Of a stretch of 64,000 bases of DNA, positions 8,553-19,264 are shown in pieces. The DNA comes from Tritonibacter aquimaris (GTDB lineage Bacteria; Pseudomonadota; Alphaproteobacteria; Rhodobacterales; Rhodobacteraceae): NCBI RefSeq assembly GCF_009617595.1, contig NZ_WIXK01000003.1, positions 248,001 through 312,000 of the forward strand, given 5' to 3'. Position 1 is the first letter of the stretch. Every line of letters starts with the position of its first letter. The notes beneath the pieces were generated by a model that did no database searches, was not told where the DNA came from, and saw only the letters and a program-made list of their open reading frames with translations. The position numbers and the translations under genes were made by a program.

Positions 8553-9908
8553 ATGGACATAAAATCACAATTGGCCCGGCTCGGTTTATTCGATGCCAAA
8601 GTGCCGCGGTATACCAGCTACCCCACCGCACCCCATTTCAAAAACGGGGTCGATAGTGAAGTTTTTTCCAGTTGGATCAAGTCGATACCCGAAAATGGAT
8701 CGATATCCCTATACGTGCACGTCCCATTTTGTCGCAGGTTATGCTGGTTTTGCGCCTGTCGTACGCAGGGCACACAATCGGACTCTCCCGTGCGCGCCTA
8801 TCTGGAAACGTTGAAATCTGAACTGGCGCAGCTCGGAGAGATTCTGCCGTCCGGTGTCACGCTTTCACGGCTGCATTGGGGTGGTGGCACCCCGACGCTC
8901 TTGTCAGCTGAGATGATGCGCGAACTGGCGACAGATATTGCAAATGTTGCGCCCTTTGGCCGGGATGCGGAATTTTCAGTAGAAATCGACCCGAATGAAA
9001 TTGACGCCGCGCGGGTTGAAGCGCTGGTCGCAGCCGGGATGAACCGTGCCTCAATTGGGGTGCAGGACTTTGATCCGCAGATTCAGGAAACCATTGGCCG
9101 CCCACAAAGCTACGAGGTGACCAGCGAAACCGTCGATTTGCTGCGCAGCCAGGGAATCACCAGCCTCAACGCCGACATTCTGTATGGCCTGCCGCATCAG
9201 ACCAATACGCGGATGGCGGACAGCGTGCAGAAACTGCTGTCGCTGTCGCCTGATCGGGTCGCGCTTTATGGCTATGCGCATGTGCCCTGGATGGCCCGTC
9301 GCCAGAATATGATTCCATCAGAGGCGCTGCCCACACCCGAGGCGCGGCTGGAATTGTTTGAAACCGCGCAACAGCTGTTTGCCTGGGATGGCTATTGCGA
9401 GATCGGCATTGATCACTTTGCCCGCCCCTCTGATGGGCTTGCTGTGGCGCAAAAACTTGGCAAGCTGCGGCGCAATTTCCAGGGCTATACCGATGACCGC
9501 TCTGATGTGTTGATCGGTGTTGGCGCCTCCTCCATCTCACGCTTCCCGCAAGGATACGCACAAAACGCGCCCGCCACTTCGGCGCATACAACGGCCATTC
9601 GCGATGGCCGGTTTTCAACCACGCGTGGCCATGTGTTTTCCGCCGATGACAGGCTGCGGTCGCGCATGATCGAAGCCTTGATGTGTGACTTCCGTATTGA
9701 GTTCACCGATATCTTGCAGCGGTTCGACATCAGCAAATCCGCACTGAACGCGATGATTGAACAGGTGGCGGTGCGCTTCCCGGATATGGTCAAGATCACC
9801 AGCGACAGCTTTATCATCCTGCCAAAAGCACAACCGCTGACCCGCGTCATCGCCCGTGAGTTTGATGCCTACGACCTGAGCAAAGCAGGCCATAGCGCCG
9901 CGATCTAA
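8553..9908 (+). CDS. hemN: Oxygen-independent coproporphyrinogen III oxidase (radical SAM)
   Basis: A 451-residue radical SAM enzyme that converts coproporphyrinogen III to protoporphyrinogen IX without oxygen. The cluster motif is C60-x3-C64-x2-C67-x-C69 (VPFCRRLCWFCAC), which is the HemN form rather than HemW. 'HWGGGTPT', 'EIDPNE' and 'GLPHQT' are present, with a C-terminal HemN domain ('EALMCDF'). No ribosome-binding site precedes the ATG, and the FNR box geometry places the transcription start at or next to it, so a leaderless mRNA is likely. It supplies haem when the cbb3 oxidase is induced. Confidence 0.96.
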   Translation: MDIKSQLARLGLFDAKVPRYTSYPTAPHFKNGVDSEVFSSWIKSIPENGSISLYVHVPFCRRLCWFCACRTQGTQSDSPVRAYLETLKSELAQLGEILPSGVTLSRLHWGGGTPTLLSAEMMRELATDIANVAPFGRDAEFSVEIDPNEIDAARVEALVAAGMNRASIGVQDFDPQIQETIGRPQSYEVTSETVDLLRSQGITSLNADILYGLPHQTNTRMADSVQKLLSLSPDRVALYGYAHVPWMARRQNMIPSEALPTPEARLELFETAQQLFAWDGYCEIGIDHFARPSDGLAVAQKLGKLRRNFQGYTDDRSDVLIGVGASSISRFPQGYAQNAPATSAHTTAIRDGRFSTTRGHVFSADDRLRSRMIEALMCDFRIEFTDILQRFDISKSALNAMIEQVAVRFPDMVKITSDSFIILPKAQPLTRVIAREFDAYDLSKAGHSAAI

Positions 9909-9926
9909 CGCCTATCAAGAGCCCGT

Positions 9927-10063
9927 GTGCTCCCGCCCAAACCTTTTGCATGAAAGACATGCAACGGTTCGGTTGGGCCAGGCTCGACGCTCTGCGTCGA
10001 GCCTGGCCCAAGGCCGCAAAAGGTTCTTTGCCACAGGCAAGGGACCTGCGGGCGCGGGAGCAC
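9927..10063. repeat. Nested palindromic intergenic element, copy 1
   Basis: A 137-base element between the converging hemN and yejF genes. The outer arms are GTGCTCCCGC (9927-9936) and GCGGGAGCAC (10054-10063); the middle arms are AACCTTTTGC (9940-9949) and GCAAAAGGTT (10016-10025). The core is a perfect 18-bp stem with a 3-base loop (9973-9990 and 9994-10011). The layout matches the element at 26601. It may act as a two-way terminator. Confidence 0.75.
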
Positions 10064-10080
10064 CACGCCTGCTCGGTAAT

Positions 10081-11670
10081 CTACTCGGCGGCTGTCACAA
10101 CCGACAAAAGTTCCTGCGTGTAAGGATCCTGTGGGCGGGTGAAAATCTCGTCAGAGGTGCCGCTCTCCACCACATTGCCCTGTTTCATCACCAAGACCTT
10201 ATGCGACATCGCCCGCACCACATTGAGATCATGACTGATGAACATATAAGCCAACCCATACCGCTTCTGCAGCCTGCGCAACAGTTCGACAATCTGCACC
10301 TGCACCGTCATATCCAAGGCTGATGTGGGTTCATCCAGCACCACGAGCTTTGGCCTCAGCACCATCGCACGCGCAATCGCAATCCGCTGGCGCTGTCCAC
10401 CAGAGAACTCATGCGGGTAGCGATCCATCGCCTTGGGATCAAGCCCCACCTCTTCCATCACCTCTGCCACCAGCTCACGCGGGTTGCGGTGTTTGTCGAC
10501 CTCATGCACGGACAGCCCTTCGGCGATGATCTGGGCGCAGGTCATACGGGGCGACAGCGCGCCAAAGGGGTCCTGAAACACGATCTGCATATCTTTGCGC
10601 AAACCGCGCAGGTCCCGCGTTGACCATGTACGCAGGTCGTTGCCTTGAAAATACACCGCACCTTCAGAAGCAATCAGCCGCATGATCGCAAGCGCCATTG
10701 TAGTCTTGCCCGAACCGGATTCCCCCACAATGCCCAACGTCTCTCCGGCCCGGATCGAAATCGAGCTGGGATTTACGGCTTTGATATGGCCCACGGTTTT
10801 GCGCAGAAAGCCCCGCTGAATTGGAAACCAGACCTTCAGATCATTGGTCGAAACCATTTCAGCCGCATCATCTGCTACAGGCTCGGGCTGGCCTGACGGC
10901 TCAGCCGCCAAAAGTTTCTGCGTATAGGAATGCTGGGGATTGGCAAAAATCTCAGCCGTTGGGCCGGCCTCTACAATTTCCCCATCCTTCATCACGCAGA
11001 CCCGATCAGCGATACGGCGCACCACCGCCAGATCATGGGTGATAAACAACACCCCCATGCCTTCGCTCTCTTTCAGCTCGGCCAAAAGTTCAAGGATCTG
11101 CGCCTGAATGGTCACATCCAGCGCGGTTGTTGGCTCATCCGCGATCAGAATGTCAGGCTTGTTCGCCAGCGCCATCGCAATCATCACCCGCTGGCGCTGC
11201 CCGCCCGAAAGCTGGTGCGGATAAGACGCCAGTCGGCTTTCGGCATCGCGAATACCAACACGGTTCAAAAGCTCAAGAATACGACCACGCGCCGCATCAC
11301 CACTTATGCCCTGATGCAGGGCAAGGCTTTCACCCAGCTGTTTTTCCAGCGTGTGCAGCGGGTTGAGCGATGTCATCGGTTCTTGAAAAATGAACGAGAT
11401 GTCGTTGCCACGCACCGCGCGCAGATGTTTCTCATCCGCGCCCACCATTTCAACCCCGTCGTAGGTGACAGAACCGGAAACAGCAGCGCTTTCACCCAAC
11501 AAAGACACGGTTGAGAGCGCCGAGACAGATTTCCCAGAACCAGACTCACCCACCAATGCCACCGTCTCACCCTTGTCGAGCGAAAACGAAACGCCTTTCA
11601 CGGCATCCACCCATTGACCGTCTTGCCGAAAGGCCACGCGGAGGTCTTTCACCTGCAACACTGCGCTCAT
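10081..11670 (-). CDS. yejF: ABC transporter ATP-binding protein, two fused ATPase domains (YejF type)
   Basis: A 529-residue protein with two complete nucleotide-binding domains in tandem. Each has Walker A ([17 protein letters not shown]), a signature motif ([16 protein letters not shown]) and Walker B ([22 protein letters not shown]). This fusion is typical of YejF of peptide/microcin C importers. It overlaps yejE by 4 bases and ends the yejABEF operon. It energises uptake of oligopeptides through YejBE. Confidence 0.93.
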   Translation of the reverse strand: MSAVLQVKDLRVAFRQDGQWVDAVKGVSFSLDKGETVALVGESGSGKSVSALSTVSLLGESAAVSGSVTYDGVEMVGADEKHLRAVRGNDISFIFQEPMTSLNPLHTLEKQLGESLALHQGISGDAARGRILELLNRVGIRDAESRLASYPHQLSGGQRQRVMIAMALANKPDILIADEPTTALDVTIQAQILELLAELKESEGMGVLFITHDLAVVRRIADRVCVMKDGEIVEAGPTAEIFANPQHSYTQKLLAAEPSGQPEPVADDAAEMVSTNDLKVWFPIQRGFLRKTVGHIKAVNPSSISIRAGETLGIVGESGSGKTTMALAIMRLIASEGAVYFQGNDLRTWSTRDLRGLRKDMQIVFQDPFGALSPRMTCAQIIAEGLSVHEVDKHRNPRELVAEVMEEVGLDPKAMDRYPHEFSGGQRQRIAIARAMVLRPKLVVLDEPTSALDMTVQVQIVELLRRLQKRYGLAYMFISHDLNVVRAMSHKVLVMKQGNVVESGTSDEIFTRPQDPYTQELLSVVTAAE

Positions 11671-12779
11671 GAGAAAGTCTTTCTTGGATCAAAGGCGTCG
11701 CGCACCCCTTCAAAAATGAAGATCAAGAGCGACAACATAACGGCAAAGGTGATGAAGGCCGTAAACCCGAGCCAGGGCGCTTGCAGGTTCTGTTTGGCCT
11801 GCAATGTCAGCTCACCCAGTGAAGGCGCAGATGAGGGCAGACCAAAGCCGAGAAAATCAAGCGAGGCCAGTGTGCCAATGGTGCCGGTCACGATAAAGGG
11901 CAGCATTGTCAGTGTCGCAACCATCGCATTGGGCAGCATATGGCGAAACATGATGGTGATATTGCCAACGCCCAACGCCTTGGCCGCGCGCACATATTCC
12001 AGATTGCGCGCCCGTAGAAATTCAGCGCGCACCACCCCTACCAAAGCGGTCCAACCAAATAGAACGCTCAACAGAACCAGCAGCCAGAAACTGCGTCCCA
12101 GAATGGCAAAAAGGATGATGATCACATAAAGCGACGGCGTTGAGGCCCAGACTTCGATGATACGTTGGAAGATCAGATCAACCCAGCCGCCGAAATAGCC
12201 CTGCACCGCGCCTGCGACAATGCCGATCACTGTTGCCGCAAGGGTCACAATCAGGGTGAACACAATCGACAGGCGGAAACCATGAATGACCCGCGCCAAC
12301 ACATCACGCTTGCGGCTGTCGGTGCCCAGATAGTTCTGCTCATTTGGTGGCAAAGGCGCCGCGCCGGGGCGATCCACCGGCGTGTCAAAGGAATAGGGAA
12401 TAAGCGGCCAGATCGACCAGCCTTTGTCGAAACCTTCTACGGCATAACTGCCCTGGTCGATTTCGTCCAAAATGCCCTCGGGATCGTCAAAACAATCCTC
12501 TACGCCGCCAGAGCGGATCAGGCATTGCACCTCAGGATCGCGGTAGGCGGCTTCGGTTTCGAAATCACCGCCAAAGGTGGTTTCCGCGTATGACCGCAAA
12601 ACGGGCGAATAGAACTCACCGCGGTATTGCACAAGGATCGGTTTGTCATTGGCCAGCACATCAGCCAACAGCGACAGGCCAAACAGCACGGAAAAGATCA
12701 ACAGCGACCAATAGGCGCGTCGGTTGCTGCGGAAATTGCGCCAGCGGCGCTGGTTCAGCGGAGACAGAGCCATCTTCAC
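11667..12779 (-). CDS. yejE: ABC transporter permease (YejE type)
   Basis: A 370-residue inner-membrane permease. It has one N-terminal membrane segment (about 21-41), a long periplasmic insert and five C-terminal helices with the permease signature '[34 protein letters not shown]'. '[19 protein letters not shown]' is typical of YejE/OppC permeases. It overlaps both neighbours by 4 bases (ATGA), indicating coupled translation. Confidence 0.93.
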   Translation of the reverse strand: MKMALSPLNQRRWRNFRSNRRAYWSLLIFSVLFGLSLLADVLANDKPILVQYRGEFYSPVLRSYAETTFGGDFETEAAYRDPEVQCLIRSGGVEDCFDDPEGILDEIDQGSYAVEGFDKGWSIWPLIPYSFDTPVDRPGAAPLPPNEQNYLGTDSRKRDVLARVIHGFRLSIVFTLIVTLAATVIGIVAGAVQGYFGGWVDLIFQRIIEVWASTPSLYVIIILFAILGRSFWLLVLLSVLFGWTALVGVVRAEFLRARNLEYVRAAKALGVGNITIMFRHMLPNAMVATLTMLPFIVTGTIGTLASLDFLGFGLPSSAPSLGELTLQAKQNLQAPWLGFTAFITFAVMLSLLIFIFEGVRDAFDPRKTFS

Positions 12780-13879
12780 CCCTCCCTGCGTTCAAAATCA
12801 ATGCGCGGATCAACCAGCACATACATGAGATCAGAGATGATCCCGACAACCAGCCCCATCAGGCCAAAGATAAACAGCGTGCCAAACACAATTGGGTAGT
12901 CACGCGCCACGGCCGCTTCAAAGCCAAGCCGCCCCAGCCCATCGAGCGAGAAGATCGTTTCAATGATCAGGCTGCCACCAAAGAACACGCCGATAAACAC
13001 CGCCGGAAACCCCGCAATCACAATCAGCATCGCATTGCGAAACACATGCCCATAAAGCACGCGGGTCTCGCTCAGCCCTTTGGCGCGGGCGGTCATCACA
13101 TAGTGTTTCTTGATCTCATCCAGGAATGAGTTTTTGGTCAGCAAGGTCAGCGTCGCAAAACTTGCGATGGTTGAGGCAATCACCGGCAGCGCAATGTGCC
13201 AGAAGTAATCGCCGATCTTGCCAAGCAGGCTCAGCTCGCTGAAATTATCCGACGTCAGCCCCCGCAGCGGGAAGATCTGCCAATAGGACCCGCCCGCAAA
13301 CACCACAAGCAGCATAATCGCGAACAAAAAACCCGGAATAGCATAGGCCGCAATAATCACACCGCTGGTCCAGGTATCAAAACTGGTGCCATCACGCATG
13401 GCCTTGCGAATGCCCAGTGGGATCGAAATCATATAGGCAATCAGCGTCGACCACAGGCCAAGGGTGATCGACACCGGCATTTTCTCCAGCACCAGATCAA
13501 TCACGCTGATCTTACGGAAATAGCTCTCGCCAAAATCAAATTGCGCGTAGTTGCCAAGCATCAGCAAAAAACGTTCAAGCGGCGGTTTATCAAAACCAAA
13601 TTCACGCTCGAGCTCCTCGATAAACTCAGGCGGCAGACCGCGGGCACCGGCGTATTTTTCCTCACCGCCTGCGCCAAGCCCCAGATCGGTTTCCAGCTCA
13701 AGGTTGGTGTCACCCCCGCCGGCAAAACCCGCAAACACATCCCCCTGCCCCTGTTGCTGGGCAATGATCTGTTCAATCGGGCCACCAGGCACAAATTGCA
13801 CCAGGGTAAAGTTCACGATCATGATCCCCAACAACGTGGGGATCACGAGCAATAAGCGTCGTAGAATATAAGCAGCCAT
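12776..13879 (-). CDS. yejB: ABC transporter permease (YejB type)
   Basis: A 367-residue permease with an N-terminal helix ([29 protein letters not shown]), a charged periplasmic insert typical of YejB, and the C-terminal permease core with '[30 protein letters not shown]'. It pairs with YejE to form the channel for peptides delivered by YejA. The start lies one base after the yejA stop. Confidence 0.93.
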   Translation of the reverse strand: MAAYILRRLLLVIPTLLGIMIVNFTLVQFVPGGPIEQIIAQQQGQGDVFAGFAGGGDTNLELETDLGLGAGGEEKYAGARGLPPEFIEELEREFGFDKPPLERFLLMLGNYAQFDFGESYFRKISVIDLVLEKMPVSITLGLWSTLIAYMISIPLGIRKAMRDGTSFDTWTSGVIIAAYAIPGFLFAIMLLVVFAGGSYWQIFPLRGLTSDNFSELSLLGKIGDYFWHIALPVIASTIASFATLTLLTKNSFLDEIKKHYVMTARAKGLSETRVLYGHVFRNAMLIVIAGFPAVFIGVFFGGSLIIETIFSLDGLGRLGFEAAVARDYPIVFGTLFIFGLMGLVVGIISDLMYVLVDPRIDFERREG

Positions 13880-13880
13880 A

Positions 13881-15791
13881 TCAGCGCAACACGCCTGTGG
13901 TCTTCAGTTCTGCTTCTTTGTCCGGGTTGATCCACCACAGATCAAGATAACCCAGCGCAAATTTTGGCAGCGTATCGGGGTATTCATACATGTCGAAATA
14001 GCTCACCCAGTAGTTGGGCACATAGCCATCCGGCACCACAAAAAACTCAAAGCGCAGCGCCCGGTCCAGCGCCATCAGCGCCGCGTCCTGATCCGCTTGA
14101 TCTTTGGTTTCAAAAGAAGATTCGATAATTGCATCCACCAGCGGGCTGGCCAGACCAGCAGGGTTGAACAGGCTGAACTCTGCTTCTTTGGAGCCATACA
14201 TCTGCGTAAGCCCGCCACCCGTGGACAGGAACGAACCATAGCGGTTGGTGTAAAGCATGTCGTAATCACGCTCACGGGTGCGCAGCGTATATTGCGAGGG
14301 GTCCACTTTTTCGGCCTTGGCATCCACGCCCAGCGCCTGCAGGTTCTGCACATAGGTCTCGATCATGGTGGCAGTGCTTTCCGGCATGCTGGTTGCAAAG
14401 GGGATTTCCACCTTCAGCGTGTTTCCAGCAGCATTGCGGCGCAGCTTGTCTTCGCCCACGGGCCAACCCGCCGCGTCCAGCAGTTTGGCGGCTTTGCGCA
14501 GGTTACGGCGATCGCGCAGACGGTCTGGTTTGGAACTATGGCTCAGCGCAACAGGCGTATTCAGAAACTCAGCTGGCACCACATCGCCAAGACCTTGCAA
14601 AAAGCTCAGCTCACCATTGGTGGGCACATCTTTTGCCTCGATATGGCTACCTTCGACAAAGGAACTGCGCTGGGTTGATAGACCAAAAAGCAGTGATTCA
14701 TTGACCCATTCAAAATTGAACGCCAGCGCCAGCGCCGCGCGCACCTCTTTGTCGGCAAACTGCGGCTTGCCCAGGTTAAACACAAACCCGCTTGGAGTGG
14801 GCGGGCTTTGGTCGGGGATCTCAGCCTTGATGACCGAGCCCTCTTCGATCTTTGGGAAACTATAGCTTGTGGCCCATTGTTTGGCGTCAGGTTCAATGCG
14901 GAAGGTATATTCGCCTGCTTTGAACCCTTCAAAAGATGCGGTCTGGTCTGAAAAATACTCAACCCGGATGCGGTCGTAATTGTGGCGGCCAATATTGATC
15001 GGAAGATCCTTAGCCCAGTAATCATCGCGACGTTTGTAAACGATACGTCGGTTGATATCGTAACTCTCAAGCTGGTACGGCCCAGATCCCACAGCCACTT
15101 CCAGACGCGGTTCATCCAGACGGCGGCTTTCATCGGCCTCAAACCAGGCCTTTGAAAACACTGGTGTATTGCCCACGGTCTCAATCAGGCTCCGGCGCGA
15201 AACTTCGGGATTAAAGGTAAACTTCACCCGGTGCTCATCCAGCGCCTCGGCACCAGTGACCATATGGCTCACGGCTTGCGCATAAGACGGCAGGCCCTGG
15301 GTGATAAACAGCGTGTGGCTATAGACCACATCTTCGGCGGTGACCGGTGTACCGTCCCAGAATTTTGCCTCGGGCCGGATGTTGAAAATCACCCAATTGC
15401 GCCCCTCGTCATATTCAAGACTTTCCGCCAACAGCCCGTAATACTGCCCCACCCCATCAACAGTGCTGTCAATCAGACTGTCATATTGGAGGGTCGTTAA
15501 TGATCCAGCTCGCCCTTTGCGCGAATAGGGGTTCAAACTGTCAAAGGTGCCAGACGCTGCAATCGAAAGCTCGCCGCCCTTAGGCGCATCGGGGTTCACG
15601 TAGTTCAGATGCGGGTAATCTGCGGGGTAATCCAGATTGCCAAAATAGGAATAGCCGTGGCTTTTGATCACCGCGTCCTCCGCCGCGAGGCTCCCACCTG
15701 CCAAAATCAATGCACCAGCGCCGAGCCATCGGAGTGCGTATCGCAACGGCTTTGCCTTGACCACTTTGACCTGTGCGCGGGATGTCTGCAT
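13881..15791 (-). CDS. yejA: Extracellular solute-binding protein, family 5 (YejA-like)
   Basis: A 636-residue periplasmic binding protein with a signal sequence (basic N-terminus, then [21 protein letters not shown]) and the SBP family 5 fold ('[19 protein letters not shown]', '[16 protein letters not shown]', '[18 protein letters not shown]'). YejA homologues capture oligopeptides and microcin C-like compounds. ATG 15791 was chosen because GGAGG lies nine bases ahead; the upstream in-frame ATG at 15806 overlaps that ribosome-binding site. First gene of yejABEF. Confidence 0.92.
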   Translation of the reverse strand: MQTSRAQVKVVKAKPLRYALRWLGAGALILAGGSLAAEDAVIKSHGYSYFGNLDYPADYPHLNYVNPDAPKGGELSIAASGTFDSLNPYSRKGRAGSLTTLQYDSLIDSTVDGVGQYYGLLAESLEYDEGRNWVIFNIRPEAKFWDGTPVTAEDVVYSHTLFITQGLPSYAQAVSHMVTGAEALDEHRVKFTFNPEVSRRSLIETVGNTPVFSKAWFEADESRRLDEPRLEVAVGSGPYQLESYDINRRIVYKRRDDYWAKDLPINIGRHNYDRIRVEYFSDQTASFEGFKAGEYTFRIEPDAKQWATSYSFPKIEEGSVIKAEIPDQSPPTPSGFVFNLGKPQFADKEVRAALALAFNFEWVNESLLFGLSTQRSSFVEGSHIEAKDVPTNGELSFLQGLGDVVPAEFLNTPVALSHSSKPDRLRDRRNLRKAAKLLDAAGWPVGEDKLRRNAAGNTLKVEIPFATSMPESTATMIETYVQNLQALGVDAKAEKVDPSQYTLRTRERDYDMLYTNRYGSFLSTGGGLTQMYGSKEAEFSLFNPAGLASPLVDAIIESSFETKDQADQDAALMALDRALRFEFFVVPDGYVPNYWVSYFDMYEYPDTLPKFALGYLDLWWINPDKEAELKTTGVLR

Positions 15792-15918
15792 CGACGGATC
15801 CTCCATTTGAGTTCTTCTTACAGGAGTTTATGGATGATTTTACTCTATCCCACTACAGCTAATGGAAACTTAGCGGATGTGAAGCCCCGTTAAAGCGGGT
15901 TTGATCAATCTTGAACGC

Positions 15919-15948
15919 AAAAAACCGCCACCCGTTAGGGCAGCGGTG
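15919..15948 (-). terminator. Rho-independent terminator after the cytochrome c gene
   Basis: On the minus strand CCGCTGCCC-TAAC-GGGTGGCGG forms a 9-bp stem (two G-T pairs) followed by a T run. It lies about 30 bases past the cytochrome c stop. Confidence 0.8.
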
Positions 15949-15979
15949 TTTCAACAGTCGTCTGTAGTACCAGGTCAGA

Positions 15980-16477
15980 TCAGTTGATCGTCGCCAGATA
16001 GGCGATCAGATTGGCGCGGTCTTTGTCCTTTTTCAGCCCCGAGAAGCTCATCGAGGTGCCCGGCGCATAATCCGCAGGTTTGGTCAGGAACGCATTGAGC
16101 GCATCCGCGGTCCAGGTGCCTGCAGGCAACGCACCGGAATAGCCAAAGCCGGATGCGGCCCCAACTTCACGATCAACCAGACCAAACAGATACGGGCCAG
16201 TTGCATTGGCACCATCATCAAGCTTGTGGCAGGCGGCGCATTTCTTGAATACTTTTTCGCCTTTGCCCACATCTGCAGTGGCCAGCAGATCAGCAAAGCT
16301 CACTTCTTCGACCGCTTCCTGCGCGCCGGAGGCATCTGGCAACTCAATCACATATGACTGTTCCCCGTGGGTATCCATGTCATAGATTGCGGTTGCCGCC
16401 CATTTTCCGAGCAGTAATACGAGCAAACTCCCGCATAAACCGGCCGTCGCTTTGGTAAGGGTCATCGTGTCGAGCAT
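15980..16477 (-). CDS. Membrane-anchored cytochrome c (CycM/c552 type)
   Basis: A 165-residue cytochrome with an uncleaved N-terminal membrane anchor (about 10-31) and one class I haem c domain: C80-AA-C83-H84, 'GPYLFGLVDREVGAASGFGYS', and Met ligand in 'PGTSMSF'. Anchored cytochromes of this type carry electrons from the bc1 complex to terminal oxidases in Rhodobacterales and can feed the cbb3 or aa3 oxidase. It is divergent from pheA and has its own terminator. Confidence 0.92.
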   Translation of the reverse strand: MLDTMTLTKATAGLCGSLLVLLLGKWAATAIYDMDTHGEQSYVIELPDASGAQEAVEEVSFADLLATADVGKGEKVFKKCAACHKLDDGANATGPYLFGLVDREVGAASGFGYSGALPAGTWTADALNAFLTKPADYAPGTSMSFSGLKKDKDRANLIAYLATIN

Positions 16478-16600
16478 GATTGCGTGTCCATAAAAGAGTA
16501 GCTGTCTAGGAATTTTCTAAGGCTTCCCCCATAGTCTGACAAGGTATAGACAGCGCGACTAAATGCCCGTTTATGGAATATAATGGTAAGAGAGCCACAG

Positions 16601-17434
16601 ATGACACGCAAAATCGCCATTCAGGGGGAGCTTGGCTCCTATAGTCACGAAGCTTGCCGTGCAGCGCGCCCCAATATGGATGTTTTGCCCTGTCGTACTT
16701 TTGAACAGGCAATTGAGGCGGTAAAATCTGGCGAAGCCGACCAGGCAATGCTGCCGGTGGAGAACTCCACCTACGGCCGAGTCGCTGATATTCATCGCCT
16801 TTTACCCTATTCAGGGCTGCATATTGTGGATGAAGCCTTTGTGCGGGTTCACATCAATGTGCTGGGCCTGCCGGGGGCAGAGCTTTCACAGATCAAAGAC
16901 GCTTATTCCCATCTGGTTCTGCTGCCCCAATGCGCCAGTTTTCTGAAAGAGCACGGCATCGTTGGACGGGTCAGCCCCGACAATGCCCGCGCTGCACGTG
17001 ACGTTGCGGAACGGGGCGATCCAACGGTCGCTGCCCTCGCAAGCGAGCTGGCTGGAGAGATCTACGGGCTAGAAGTGCTTGCCCGCCATATCGAGGACAA
17101 TGGCGACAATACCACCCGTTTTTTGATCATGGACCGCGAATCTAATTACGAACGTCGCGGCCAGCATGGGATGATCACCAGCTTTATCTTTCAGGTCCGA
17201 AACATTCCCTCAGCCCTCTATAAGGCGATGGGGGGCTTTGCCACCAATGGCATCAATATGGTGAAACTGGAAAGCTATATGGTGGATGGCTCCTTCACCG
17301 CGACCCAGTTTTATGCGGATATCGAAGGCCATCCTGATGATGCCAATGTTCAGCTCGCCATGGACGAGCTGCGCTATTTCACCAGCAATATCGAGATTCT
17401 GGGCACCTTCCCCGCAAGCAAGAAACGCCATTAA
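16601..17434 (+). CDS. pheA: Prephenate dehydratase
   Basis: A 277-residue prephenate dehydratase, the enzyme that turns prephenate into phenylpyruvate in phenylalanine synthesis. The catalytic domain starts 'KIAIQGELGSYSHEAC' and contains the 'NTTRFLIM' motif (Thr-Arg-Phe) essential for catalysis. A C-terminal ACT domain (about 190-270, 'ITSFIFQVRNIPSALYKAMGGFATNGINMVKLES') provides feedback control by phenylalanine. No chorismate mutase domain is fused. ATG 16601 fits the family start; an ATG at 16583 would add six residues. Confidence 0.95.
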   Translation: MTRKIAIQGELGSYSHEACRAARPNMDVLPCRTFEQAIEAVKSGEADQAMLPVENSTYGRVADIHRLLPYSGLHIVDEAFVRVHINVLGLPGAELSQIKDAYSHLVLLPQCASFLKEHGIVGRVSPDNARAARDVAERGDPTVAALASELAGEIYGLEVLARHIEDNGDNTTRFLIMDRESNYERRGQHGMITSFIFQVRNIPSALYKAMGGFATNGINMVKLESYMVDGSFTATQFYADIEGHPDDANVQLAMDELRYFTSNIEILGTFPASKKRH

Positions 17435-17492
17435 ACGATCAAGTCTTACCTATGGCATTCATAGGTAAGACCACATCTTGCAGGGGCAGTGA

Positions 17493-17957
17493 TCAGGCGT
17501 AATCTGCCAAGCGCTCTTCAAGAACGGCAGCAAATTTCCCCATACGATCGCGAAATCTCTGCTGCACCTTGCTGCGCGCCAGTTTCAGCGATTGCAGCAA
17601 CAGACGCCCCGGAATACTGCTCGCTGCCATATCAAGCGAGACCCGCACCCGCGTGCATGTGGGCGTCAGCGCCACCAATTCAACCGCGAACACGCCAGAG
17701 ACACCACCGCCGTCGGCATTGACCGAGATGAAATTGGAAGGCTGCAGCTTTTGCAGCTCCATATCCACACTGCGATCCTTGCCCCGAAGGCGGAAGTTGA
17801 CCTTCCAGCTGCTGCCTTCTCTAATCGGGCCTTCACTGGCGCGGATCACATCCACACCACGGCGCGCAGCAAGGCGCTCTAAATTATCGATGTCAGAGAG
17901 CAGCCGAAACACCTGCTCGATCGGGGCATCCACATCTTCTGAAGATTTTAATTTCAT
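17493..17957 (-). CDS. SRPBCC (START-like) family protein
   Basis: A 154-residue protein of the SRPBCC/polyketide cyclase fold: 'MKLKSSEDVDAPIEQVFRLLSDIDNLERLAARRGVDVIRAS' is the usual N-terminal strand-helix of this family. The C-terminus has a basic amphipathic helix (LLLQSLKLARSKVQQRFRDRMGKFAAVLEE). Such proteins bind lipid-like or hydrophobic ligands; no specific function can be assigned. It lies between pheA and nudC, converging with pheA. Confidence 0.75.
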   Translation of the reverse strand: MKLKSSEDVDAPIEQVFRLLSDIDNLERLAARRGVDVIRASEGPIREGSSWKVNFRLRGKDRSVDMELQKLQPSNFISVNADGGGVSGVFAVELVALTPTCTRVRVSLDMAASSIPGRLLLQSLKLARSKVQQRFRDRMGKFAAVLEERLADYA

Positions 17958-17999
17958 AACCTACCTGTATCCCAGCAACGCCTTTGCGCATTCTTGCGT

Positions 18000-18980
18000 C
18001 TATGCGACCTGATCTGCCAGCCATTTTTCCAGAAGAAAACCTGCAATTGCACCTTTTCGGGCTGGTTTCAGCTTTGGATGCAGCCCGACCTGGGTATCCA
18101 TCATGTCTTGACGGCTCACCCACAGCGCATCTTCGATCTCATTTGGGTCGATATTGATCTCAGTGGTCTCTGCTTCGCCCCAGCAGCCAATCATCAGCGA
18201 CATGGGAAACGCCCAGGGCTGGCTGGCCATATAGCCCACCTCTCCAACGGTGACGCCGACCTCCTCCATCACCTCGCGGCGCACGGCCGCCTCCAGCGTT
18301 TCCCCCGGCTCCACAAATCCAGCAAGCAGGGAATACATCCCCTCGGGCCAGCCCGGCGAGCGTCCCACCAGCACATTGTCACCTTTGGTGATCAACATGA
18401 TCACCACCGGATCCGTGCGGGGGAAATGCCCGGTTTCGCAGCTTGGGCAGCGGCGCTGCCAGCCCCCCTGGATCATCTGGGAGGACGCGCCACAGCTCGA
18501 ACAGAAACGATGGCTTGCATGCCAGGCCAGAACGGCTTTGGCGGTTGCCGCGATCTCGGCATCCAGTGCGCTCAAATGCGCCATAACCCCACGCAGCTCG
18601 GCAAAAACCTGACCTGCGGGCAGATCTGGGTGCTGCTGCAAACTGTCATCAATAAAATTGCCCAATTGCGCGGCGTCCGCGGCCTCGGGTATCCAGCCAA
18701 TCAGATCAACGGCAAACAGCCCCGACCCTTCAGCGTCCAGCCCCAAAAACACTGCCGTTTCAAAATGTTCAGCAACCAATGGATGATCGGTGCCAAGTGT
18801 CGCCAATTGACTGGGCAATGCATCATTTTGACTGGCATGCATTAAAGGTTTGCCACGCCAGAACAGATAGGCTTTGCCCTGCTTCTGCCAGAGCTTCAAC
18901 AGGGTGCCAGGTTGATCACGCAGCTCAGCACTGCGCTGCAAGCCGCCGCCTCCAAATGTCACGGAACTGGCATATTTCAT
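18000..18980 (-). CDS. nudC: NADH pyrophosphatase / RNA decapping Nudix hydrolase
   Basis: A 326-residue NudC. The central zinc ribbon 'CSSCGASSQMIQGGWQRRCPSC' (C-x2-C...C-x2-C) precedes the Nudix domain. The Nudix box is GX5EX7REUXEEXGU, visible as 'GFVEPGETLEAAVRREVMEEVGV'; 'SQPWAFPMSLM' is the NudC-specific SQPWPFPxS motif. It cleaves NAD(H) to NMN(H) and AMP and removes NAD caps from RNA. ATG 18980 was preferred to an upstream TTG (19019). Confidence 0.94.
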   Translation of the reverse strand: MKYASSVTFGGGGLQRSAELRDQPGTLLKLWQKQGKAYLFWRGKPLMHASQNDALPSQLATLGTDHPLVAEHFETAVFLGLDAEGSGLFAVDLIGWIPEAADAAQLGNFIDDSLQQHPDLPAGQVFAELRGVMAHLSALDAEIAATAKAVLAWHASHRFCSSCGASSQMIQGGWQRRCPSCETGHFPRTDPVVIMLITKGDNVLVGRSPGWPEGMYSLLAGFVEPGETLEAAVRREVMEEVGVTVGEVGYMASQPWAFPMSLMIGCWGEAETTEINIDPNEIEDALWVSRQDMMDTQVGLHPKLKPARKGAIAGFLLEKWLADQVA

Positions 18981-19264
18981 TGGCTGTTCAAATCCTCTGG
19001 ATGCCTCAAAAATGGGCAAATTATCTTCATTTTTTCACTGCACACGCATTAGATTGGAATTAGTATTAAGATAACAACCCGTAAATTCTTCTTGTAAGGC
19101 AATATTTTACCGCAACACGCGCCGCCAGATTGTGGACATGCCCCAAAAATGGCGAATTGTTAACAAATCCAGTCTTTGCTCTAACTTTAAACACTGTTTC
19201 TATGGGTAAAGACATAGACAAAATTTAATACAAGCAGATGTAGAATGCGTCAGGCCCAAGCATC

